A stretch of DNA of 7,905 bases from positions 1-7,905 of the forward strand of contig JBIOHP010000055.1 of assembly GCA_044449065.1 (NCBI GenBank), written 5' to 3'. Source of the stretch: JBIOHP01 sp044449065. Lineage in GTDB: Bacteria > Bacteroidota > Ignavibacteria > UBA10030 > SZUA-254. Below are positions 1 through 7,100 of this stretch, in pieces. Numbering within the stretch: position 1 is the first letter of the stretch; each line of letters begins with the position of its first letter. A program made the translations under genes and the position numbers. The notes under the pieces are model-generated. The model had not been told where the DNA came from. It searched no databases and was given only the letters and a program-made list of their open reading frames with translations.

Positions 1-31
1 TCATAAATAAGTAAGTTGGTCATTAATAATT

Positions 32-574
32 TTAATCCTTTTCGGAATCGCATGAGATCATCGAGTAAACCTCATATTTTTTAAGCGATTCTCTTCCTTT
101 TAGGAAAGTCAATTCTATGAGGAATGCTAACCCGATAATTACACCGCCTAATTTTTCAACAAGCTTGCATGCCGCATTAATTGTACCACCGGTGGCTAAC
201 AAGTCATCTAAAATTAAAACATTCAACCCCGGCTGAATTGCGTCGGTATGAATCTCCAGCGCGTCCTTTCCATACTCGAGTTGGTATTCCTCATGAAGTG
301 ATTCGGAAGGGAGCTTATGAGGTTTACGAATAGGCACAAAACCACATCCCAACCGATATGCCAATGCACCACCAAAAATAAATCCTCGGGCTTCTATCGC
401 TACGACGACATCTATTTTCTCCCCTCTGTAGTGATCATAGAACATATTTATTGTAGCATTGAATGCGTCCTTATTCTTAATCAAAGTCGTAATATCCTTA
501 AACAAAATTCCTTTTCTAGGAAAATCTGGTACATCTCTAATAAACGCCTTAATATCACGGACTTTCATCACCAT
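32..574 (-). CDS. apt: Adenine phosphoribosyltransferase
   Basis: A cytosolic purine-salvage enzyme that makes AMP and pyrophosphate from adenine and PRPP. The 180 residues show the family features in order: VPDFPRKGILFKDIT at residues 15-29, EARGF at 61-65, the flexible-loop motif PIRKPHKLP at 81-89, YGKDALEIH at 101-109, and the PRPP-binding signature VLILDDLLATGGT at 119-131. Length is near the usual 170-180, so it looks complete. Three start codons lie in a row: ATG 574, GTG 571 and ATG 568. ATG 574 overlaps the upstream crotonase gene by 7 bp. ATG 568 shares one base with the crotonase stop (TGATG) and gives a more usual N-terminus, MKVRDIKAFIRDVPDF. Both arrangements imply translational coupling. 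No terminator is visible in the 31 bases after the stop. The identification is very secure; only the exact start is open. Confidence 0.97.
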   Translation of the reverse strand: MVMKVRDIKAFIRDVPDFPRKGILFKDITTLIKNKDAFNATINMFYDHYRGEKIDVVVAIEARGFIFGGALAYRLGCGFVPIRKPHKLPSESLHEEYQLEYGKDALEIHTDAIQPGLNVLILDDLLATGGTINAACKLVEKLGGVIIGLAFLIELTFLKGRESLKKYEVYSMISCDSEKD

Positions 575-1347
575 TGAATTTTTTCTTTCTTTAAAAATGA
601 TTCCATTCCCTTTTTAAAATCTTCTGTTTTACGCACCATGGCGTTCAAATTTACTGCAAAATCGATTCCATCTCGATAGCTCATCTCATCCATCCGCATA
701 AAAAGCTCTTTAGTAAATGCGATAGAAGATGGGCTTGTTGAAGCTGCAAGTTGATCTGCAAATTCAAAAACGACAGAATGCAATTGATTTAAGGGAATAA
801 TATCAGTTACGAGTCCATACCATTTAGCTTTTACAGGTTCCGCAATCTCACCACTTAGTACGAACTCACGCGACCTTCCCTCACCCATCCTTTTCATTAA
901 AAACGAGAGTATTACAGCTGGAACGAACCCTAATTTCACCTCAGGTACCCCAAATTTTGTTTTGGAATCAGCTGCAAAAACATAATCACATGCCGCTGAT
1001 AAACCACACCCACCACCCAACGCCGGTCCATTCACCATCGCAATGGTAATCTTTTTTGCATTTTGGACGGTTAAAAGTAACTTTAAGAGATTTCTTGCAT
1101 CTTCTACATTTTCCTCATGAGTCTTTGCCATTGAATCCTTAACATAACCAATATCCATTCCAGCGCAGAAGGCACTTTCTGCTCCAGTTACAACGATAAC
1201 TCTTATCTCGTTTTGACGGCAGAGAGAATTAACACCTTCAGTTAATTCTTTTATCATGATCGCGTTCAGAGAATTATGCCGTTCTGGCTTGTTTAAGGTT
1301 ATTAAACCGGTTCTATTGTGTTTCGTAATAATAATATCAGAATACAT
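568..1347 (-). CDS. Enoyl-CoA hydratase/isomerase family protein (crotonase fold)
   Basis: A 259-residue crotonase, about the normal family length, acting on a CoA thioester in the cytosol. The oxyanion-hole segments are AFCAGMD (59-65) and GPALGGGCGL (107-116). The C-terminal trimerisation region is present, ending KKGMESFLKKEKIQW. Aligned by motif to classical enoyl-CoA hydratase, the first catalytic glutamate (in CELAxxCD) is glycine here (CGLSAACD), while the second is kept in PEVKLGFVPAVI. The combination of LGLxxxCD-like and GxxPAVI segments is what I recall from the methylglutaconyl-CoA/geranyl-type hydratases (LiuC/AtuE-like). That is only a hint, and the substrate cannot be fixed. 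The start is ATG 1347 with no Shine-Dalgarno sequence. It overlaps apt by 1-7 bp, so the two are co-transcribed. No other fatty-acid or leucine-degradation gene is visible here. Confidence 0.94.
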   Translation of the reverse strand: MYSDIIITKHNRTGLITLNKPERHNSLNAIMIKELTEGVNSLCRQNEIRVIVVTGAESAFCAGMDIGYVKDSMAKTHEENVEDARNLLKLLLTVQNAKKITIAMVNGPALGGGCGLSAACDYVFAADSKTKFGVPEVKLGFVPAVILSFLMKRMGEGRSREFVLSGEIAEPVKAKWYGLVTDIIPLNQLHSVVFEFADQLAASTSPSSIAFTKELFMRMDEMSYRDGIDFAVNLNAMVRKTEDFKKGMESFLKKEKIQW

Positions 1348-1360
1348 GAAGTTGAAAAGG

Positions 1361-1387
1361 TTATTATCAGATTTAACAATAAGTCAA
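1361..1387 (-). promoter_or_regulatory. Weak promoter candidate upstream of the crotonase-apt pair
   Basis: The 106 bp gap 1348-1453 holds no gene, no clear hairpin and no T-tract terminator. On the minus strand it has TTGACT (1382-1387) and TAATAA (1361-1366) separated by 15 bases, shorter than the preferred 17. A start about seven bases further on would leave a leader of only a few bases before ATG 1347. It could be an internal promoter for crotonase-apt, or chance in AT-rich DNA. With no terminator after the LOG gene, read-through from the upstream genes is equally possible. Confidence 0.25.
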
Positions 1388-1453
1388 TGCAAAGTTTTAA
1401 TGTAAATAATAGCTAAATATTGATCTATCTGTAGTGTGAGAACGGCAAGAAGT

Positions 1454-2290
1454 TCACTTTTTTTGTAGATGAAATTTTGTAAGATCTTTTTTCAAATATT
1501 CGAATGCCTCACCGGGTGAATTCGCAAAGGTGAATAACTTCATGTCGGCTTTAGATATTGTATGGTATTTAATTAAATTCTTGAAATTTAACACTTTATC
1601 CCAATATTCTTGTCCATATAAAATTACGGGTAGATGCTTCGTTGTTTTTTTCGTTTGAACCAGCGTCAAAACTTCCATCATTTCATCGATGGTTCCAAAT
1701 CCGCCCGGGAACATTACCATTGCCTTTGCGAGATACATAAACCACAGTTTTCTCATAAAAAAGTAATGAAATTCGAAGTTTAGTTCCTTTGTAATGTATG
1801 GATTGGGCGATTGTTCATGAGGAAGACTGATATTTAATCCTATCGATTTTCCTTTGGCTTTTAATGCTCCTCTATTTGCTGCTTCCATAATTCCTGGTCC
1901 ACCGCCTGAACAGATGACGAATCTTCTCTCTTTATCAAGATTGTTACTCCATTTTGTCAATAAAAACGCTAATTCAACCGCCTCGTCATAATATTTGGAC
2001 ATTTCAACATCTATTAAGGCATCTTCAAGTAATTGATTAGTTATTTTTGTTTTATCATTATTATTTAATAATTTACGTTTAGTTATTTCAAGTGTTTTCG
2101 ATGCTATTTTACCGGGTAATATTCTTGCCGAGCCAAAAAATACTATTGTATCTACAATCTTTTCTTTCTGGAAGCGCTTCATTGGTTCCAGATATTCTGC
2201 CAAGATACGGATTGTTCTGGCGCTTGGATTGTTCAGAAACGGAATGTTATTATACGCTTTTGGTGCTCTTTTAAGTGTTTTCATCATCAT
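1454..2290 (-). CDS. LOG-family (TIGR00730-like) nucleoside 5'-monophosphate phosphoribohydrolase
   Basis: Proteins of this Rossmann-fold family, once mislabelled lysine decarboxylases, hydrolyse the N-glycosidic bond of nucleoside 5'-monophosphates to give a free base and ribose 5-phosphate. Plant and bacterial LOG enzymes act on cytokinin ribotides, and bacterial PpnN acts on ordinary purine nucleotides. Visible motifs are FFGSAR (51-56), CSGGGPGIMEAANRGA (127-142), the conserved MRKLWFM helix (179-185), and the catalytic/phosphate loop PGGFGTIDE (195-203). At 278 residues it is longer than minimal LOG proteins (about 180-230) and shorter than PpnN (about 450). The extra length is an N-terminal extension and an insert at about 70-100. 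Three ATG codons in tandem (2290, 2287, 2284) follow the SDR stop by 3 bp (TAA AGA ATG), so the genes are co-transcribed and probably coupled. Family is secure; the substrate is unknown. Confidence 0.93.
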   Translation of the reverse strand: MMMKTLKRAPKAYNNIPFLNNPSARTIRILAEYLEPMKRFQKEKIVDTIVFFGSARILPGKIASKTLEITKRKLLNNNDKTKITNQLLEDALIDVEMSKYYDEAVELAFLLTKWSNNLDKERRFVICSGGGPGIMEAANRGALKAKGKSIGLNISLPHEQSPNPYITKELNFEFHYFFMRKLWFMYLAKAMVMFPGGFGTIDEMMEVLTLVQTKKTTKHLPVILYGQEYWDKVLNFKNLIKYHTISKADMKLFTFANSPGEAFEYLKKDLTKFHLQKK

Positions 2291-2293
2291 TCT

Positions 2294-3034
2294 TTAATTG
2301 GAAAGTGTTCTGCCCCCGTCAACAACGAAGGTTTGACCGGTTATATAATCTGCTGTTTTTGCCAGAAAGATTAGTAGAGAGGTGACATCCGAAGGTTTAC
2401 CATACCGGTTTAATAATATCTTATTACGTGGGATATGCTGAACCGAAGGATCTTCCTCGCCCTCTATTATTATCGTCCCTGGAGCTATTGCATTAACTTG
2501 GATGTATGGTGCAAGGGATTTCGCGAGTAGTCTGGTGAGCATGATTACCCCCGCTTTTGATGTACTATACGGAATATGTTCCTTCCATGCCTGAATACCC
2601 CCTAAGGATGCTATGTTAATTATCTTGCCTGCTTGTTTCGGGTTCATATAAGCTGCCGCTGCTTGTGAACAGAAAAATGTGCCCTTAAGATTAGTGTTTA
2701 AGGTAATATCCCAGATTTTTTCAGATGTTTTAAATAAAGGACTATCTATAAATATGGCAGCATTATTGACAAGAAGATCAATTTTACCGAACAAGTTAAT
2801 TGCTTTTCGAAATAAACGGTCAATTTCCTTTTTACGAGTGATATCTGCCTGAATAGTTTCAACTATTGCGCCCATCCTTCTGATTTCTCGTGCCGTCTTT
2901 AGGGCAGAACTCTTCGAAGCGTTATAATTTATAACAATATTATAGCCTTCGTTTGCAAGCGCCAGCACAATTTGCTTGCCGAGTCTTCTTCCCCCTCCTG
3001 TGATAAGGGCAACTTTTTTGTTTTCGCCTTTCAT
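2294..3034 (-). CDS. Short-chain dehydrogenase/reductase, pteridine-reductase-like cofactor motif
   Basis: A complete classical SDR of 246 residues: a cytosolic NAD(P)H-dependent oxidoreductase. The nucleotide-binding motif is TGGGRRLG (12-19). It is followed by QADI at 62-65, VNNAA (89-93), the structural/catalytic Asn in NLKG (115), Ser143, the YxxxK pair Y156/K160 in YSTSK, NAIAPGT (181-187), and the closing ITGQTFVVDGG (231-241). Most FabG-type SDRs have TGxxxGIG. The arginine pair in TGGGRRLG instead resembles FolM and pteridine reductase, which favour NADPH and reduce dihydropterins or dihydrofolate. The rest is generic, so FabG-like activity on another carbonyl substrate remains possible. 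The start is ATG 3034, 40 bp after the stop of the YgfZ-like gene, with no clear Shine-Dalgarno. The LOG gene follows after 3 bp. The SDR call is very secure; the pterin role is an inference. Confidence 0.92.
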   Translation of the reverse strand: MKGENKKVALITGGGRRLGKQIVLALANEGYNIVINYNASKSSALKTAREIRRMGAIVETIQADITRKKEIDRLFRKAINLFGKIDLLVNNAAIFIDSPLFKTSEKIWDITLNTNLKGTFFCSQAAAAYMNPKQAGKIINIASLGGIQAWKEHIPYSTSKAGVIMLTRLLAKSLAPYIQVNAIAPGTIIIEGEEDPSVQHIPRNKILLNRYGKPSDVTSLLIFLAKTADYITGQTFVVDGGRTLSN

Positions 3035-3074
3035 GGATTCGTTTGCGAACTACACTCGATAGCTGCCATGATTT

Positions 3075-4057
3075 CTATCGTAAGATGTCGATGGGGTATT
3101 GCTGCATCGCTTTTCCATCAATTGCGAATAAAGGTATATCCTCACAAACGTTGGTTTTCAGATATCCCAGCGCAAGATGATACCCATTTCTAACGGACCA
3201 CTCATGACTCGTAATCCACCCAACTTCTTTGTCTTCTGATCTAATAATTCCTGGTGCTATTGATTCGTTCTTGGTTTTGATGCGAAATTCTTTAAGCTGT
3301 TTTTGCACAGTACTATAGTATCAATTTTTGCAATCACCTCCTGCCCGACATAACATCCTTTTTTAAAGTTAATCAGATGGTTCAGGTTTGCTTCAAGAGG
3401 ATTTGTATCTTCATTCAACTCTTTACCAACCTTTGGGATGACACATTCAATCCGAATTAATTCGAACGAACGTTCATCGATAAATGGCAGAGATAAACTG
3501 TTATGAGTTGTATCGGTTAACATCATTACATACGATGGAATACTCCATAACGCATTTTTAATTAGATATCCACCCGAAATTGAGTGGTAATGTTCCTTGG
3601 AGTTTAAACTATCTTCAAGAATGGCAAATCTATCCTTAATAAATTCTGAGATATTATCTCCTAATAGTGCAAATGAGGTATATTCTGATGAGACATCTTG
3701 AATCTGAACATCATCCATAATGATAAACTTCTCAATCCAGTGCTTTATCTTATTCGAATCTAGTGTCTCGCTTATCAATAAAATCCTCTCATCCAGCACT
3801 ATAAGGGTTATAAGATCTACAAATTTGCCTTTTTCGGTCAGAAATATTGTGGATCGATACTCGCCGGTTTTAAGGTGAACAACGTCATTCGTCGAAATGC
3901 GTTGAAATAAATCCTTAATATCATTCCCCGTTAATGAGAAGACTATCAATGGAATTGGATATTGTGCAGCATCAATCGATGAGCAATTATGTTCTTTTGA
4001 AAACGATGGATCAAACCCTATCGAACCACCTGATATCAAAGGATCAACATTTTGCAC
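3075..4057 (-). pseudogene. ygfZ: YgfZ/GcvT-like folate-binding protein, split by a one-base frameshift
   Basis: YgfZ-family proteins bind tetrahydrofolate and assist maturation or repair of iron-sulfur enzymes. The 5' frame (4057-3257) carries the N-terminal domain: LTGNDIKDLFQRISTNDV at about 42-59, LTEKGKFVDL, then VGKELNEDTNPLEANL and the hallmark KGCYVGQE (233-240), running on as VIAKIDT. There it leaves register and reads into unrelated residues. The expected continuation, VQKQLKEF, lies in the next frame and runs to a stop at 3075, with the C-terminal barrel including ALGYLKTN. Adding one T between 3317 and 3316 gives IDTYSTVQKQLKEF and a joined protein of about 327 residues, the usual YgfZ length. 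The start used is GTG 4057, without a Shine-Dalgarno; see the finding on ATG 4082. It could be a recent mutation or a sequencing error. The family call is secure; whether the gene is dead is not. Confidence 0.88.
3316..3317 (-). other. Inferred one-base deletion (frameshift point) in the ygfZ-like gene
   Basis: On the minus strand the DNA reads GAT ACT ATA GTA CTG TGC, encoding D-T-I-V-L-C. Restoring one T after ACT gives GAT ACT TAT AGT ACT GTG CAA, encoding D-T-Y-S-T-V-Q. This matches the family pattern after the KGCYxGQE motif (I-D-T-Y-x-x-V-Q-K-x-L). The lost base would come from a TT pair, not a long homopolymer. No slippery heptamer is present to suggest programmed frameshifting. Confidence 0.8.
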
Positions 4058-4087
4058 TACTGTACCAAGAAGTTGTTTTCATAGAAT

Positions 4088-4118
4088 GAAATCTAAATAA
4101 ATCATTGATGATAATCAA
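4088..4118 (-). promoter_or_regulatory. Candidate promoter for the ygfZ-SDR-LOG run
   Basis: On the minus strand, TTGATT (4113-4118) and TAGATT (4090-4095) are separated by exactly 17 bases. The second element extends to TAGATTTC (4088-4095), close to the Bacteroidota -7 pattern TAnnTTTG, with GTTG about 20 bases upstream standing for the -33 TTTG. It lies just after the terminator of the preceding gene, where a promoter is expected. Initiation would fall near 4082. That gives a leader of about 25 bases for GTG 4057, or a leaderless transcript if ATG 4082 is the start. Confidence 0.45.
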
Positions 4119-4135
4119 CTTACGGGCGATAAAAT

Positions 4136-4168
4136 CAAAACCCCTACCTGTCAAAGGCAAGGGTTTTG
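4136..4168 (-). terminator. Rho-independent terminator after the T9SS-secreted protein gene
   Basis: A perfect 8 bp outer stem (CAAAACCC with GGGTTTTG) encloses a 17-base interior in which a further CCT/AGG-type pairing can form. On the minus strand it begins 26 bases after the stop codon and is followed by ATTTTAT, so the 3' arm and tail are T-rich. It separates the large secreted-protein gene from the metabolic gene run. Confidence 0.8.
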
Positions 4169-4193
4169 TTGAGGATCGATTTGAAAAATAATC

Positions 4194-7100
4194 TTATTTG
4201 ATTAAAACCATCTTGTTCGATTTTACGAATTGTACGGGGTTGCCTTCATCATCCTGACCTTGTGCAATTAATCGGTAGAAGTAGACGCCCGATGCAATGT
4301 TTGAACCATCAAAATCTAAGGTTTGAGTTCCATTGTCCATTTGTTCATGATTCAACAACGACGCAACTTCCTGCCCGAGTATATTATAGATTTTAAGGGT
4401 CACTATCGAAGAATACGGTAAATTAAATTCTATGGTGGTCGTCGGATTAAACGGATTCGGGAAATTCTGGTATAACCGGAACTCATTCGGTAATGGAATG
4501 TAATATTCAGTTGAATATGACAAATTCATCGGAATTGCACCAATCGTTCGTTTCAGGTATTTACAATCAACGAGCGGTCGCGTACCCGTCATGATTGTTT
4601 GTACGCCAAAACTTGTGGTATCGATGACGATTGAATCAAATGCGTTATTAAGCTTTTTTAAAACAGCGTTTATCTGGGCGTTTGTGACAGTCGCGCTTTT
4701 CAACGATCCGCATGAAAGCGCAGTGTCTGCTATTAAGCTGATTGCACTAACCTGTCGACCATTCAACGGGTCTGAAGGATTATCCGGATCTGAATACGTC
4801 AGTTCACCAAATCCATTCGGTGTTTTGCCCTCTATGCTCGCAGCAATATTCATCTTGAGTACAAGCGCATTTGCAAACATGTTATTTTGCGTTGTCGTCG
4901 GTGGGTAATTTCTTGCCTGCCTTCTAAATGATAAACAGGCATCTCCGGTTGCGTGGTAACCGCCTCTGCCAGCCAATAAGGATTTTTTTACATCATTATA
5001 TGTTGGCATTAAAACCGAATTTTTACTATCTGCTAATCCGACGAGTAATCCGTGCGTAAATACAGGCACAACTCCGCCTCTTGCTCCGACCGGGAAGAGT
5101 TCTTCACCGACATTGTGAAGATTTGGCATTGGTAATCCGGGTTTTGGATACCCAACACCCCAAACATTCACAATGTTTTGTTTATTCTTACCCCATGCAT
5201 ATTTGATAAGAAGTCCCTTCCCTTTAGAAAATCGTCCTATGACGTCAATAGCATCCGTCCCCGGATTGAGTGCTGGATTGAATGTAAAAATTTTCGTCTT
5301 CACGTTTTGGAAGGAATCAAGGGCAATGGTGGTTCCTCTCAAATAAAGATATCCCGTTGACGGTCCGCTAAAGACAAGTGTTAAATTTTTTCCATCGCTC
5401 TGGAATGATACTTCGAGGGTAAATTTAAAATCGATTTTATCATTCACTCGTTTGATGGCATTGAACGCATCCTTTTGATCTTTAGCCGTCGACCATGATT
5501 CGTAGGATCCCGTACGAAACGACGTTAAATAAAGCGGCTGTACTTTAAAGATAGCATAGACAAATCGATCTTGGACAACGGTTAAAGATAATATTGAATC
5601 CGTAGAAGTGGTATCTCCAGCCCAATGATCAAATTGCCAGCCGGTATCCGGAAATGCAGTCAGGGTTACAATTGACCCGTAGCTATAGAATGGCTGGTCC
5701 GGGCTTTTGTGAATTACTCCCGCACCAGAAACAGAATCCGCTCTGATTGTATAGGTATTTACAGCAAACGCTGCTCTGATCGTATGATTTGCTATAACCG
5801 ACGTAAACGCAAATGTAGCGGTACGTCCCTGATTGGTTCCATCCACAATAACGCTATCGATATGGTACCCCGTATTCGGTGTTATCGTGTATGTTTGATT
5901 GGAGCCATAGTTTAGTGTTACCGTATCAACAGGTGATATCGTTCCATGTAGCCCCGCTTTCGCTATGATGGTATACTTATTTATATCAAAATCGGCGTGG
6001 ATTGTATGGTTCTTCACAATATTTGTAAATTGGTAGGACGAAGGCAGCGATCCCGGTAAGGCAACTGAATCCACTAATAAATTTACAGTATGGTAGCCAT
6101 TTTCGGGCAATAATGTAAATGTTTTATTAGAGCCATACGTTACGCGAACGATTCCACTGTCTTTGATGGCGCCATGAGTACCGTATGTGGATAGAATCGT
6201 GAATGTATCGATCGCAAATCTTGCAAATATTGTGTGATTGGTTTGAACATCAACGAAGGTGTAGGAAGATATGTTACCCTGAGAGACCAGATCAACACTA
6301 ACATCAAATATATGATAACCGGTTTTCGGAGAAACGATAAAGTTTTGATCCGTGCCCTGAATGGCATAGACAGAATCCTTTGGGGAAATGGTGCCATTCG
6401 TATCTGAACCTGCGACAATCAAATATTTATTTGAGAATATTGCCGTAATAGTATGATTTGCCGTTACATTTGTAAACAGATAACTGCTAATCGCACCAAG
6501 TGAATGATTATCGACAAGTACATCAGCTATGTGGTATCCTGTTTTGGAAGTAATGGTATATCGTAGACTATCACCATAATTCAATGTTGAAATGCCGGCA
6601 GGAGATATTGTTCCGCTATCGATTGTGGCTGCATTAATAGTAAATATATCAATGGCAAAAACCGCCGAAATACTATGATTCGATGTGACGCTCGTGAACC
6701 GAAAAGATGATATTGGTCCGCGTGAGAATCCATCAACGAGAACATCTGAAATATGATACCCCAAATCCGGTGTAATTGTGAATGTGGTGTCTGTCGCGTA
6801 GTTAATAATCACTGAATCGGGAGGGGAAACAGTTCCATGTAATCCAGCATTTACTTTTATAACAAAAGTATTAATGGTAAACGTGGCACGGATCGTATGA
6901 TTGCTTGCGACTCCGCTGAACGTGTATTGCGTATCAGAAGCGATCTTTATCCCGTCAATGATCAGGCTATCGACATGATAGCCGGTATTCGGTGTGACGC
7001 TGAAATGCTGACTACCACCATAGTTTACCGTCGCTGTCGGGGTTGGTGATATTGTCCCGTTCGATCCTGCCGATGATGTGATGGTAAAAGCGTCGGATGC

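Noticed and set aside
1..31. ATG at 4-2 on the minus strand as the start of a further gene after apt
   Set aside because: Only one further base is visible after the ATG, so nothing supports a coding call. No terminator or promoter signal is present in these 31 bases.
317..577. An 86-codon open frame on the plus strand over apt
   Set aside because: Antisense to well-conserved apt motifs, with no recognisable protein features. The same holds for the plus-strand frames at 2092-2274, 2972-3193, 4591-4908, 5178-5360 and 5709-5915.
3300..3325. Programmed ribosomal frameshift in the ygfZ-like gene
   Set aside because: No slippery heptamer or poly-A/T run is at the switch point, no downstream hairpin is evident, and the family is not known for recoding. 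A simple one-base deletion explains it.
6140..6418. A 92-codon open frame on the minus strand inside the repeat gene
   Set aside because: It overlaps the repeat array in another frame. Its translation has no family features, while the main frame shows clear repeats on both sides.
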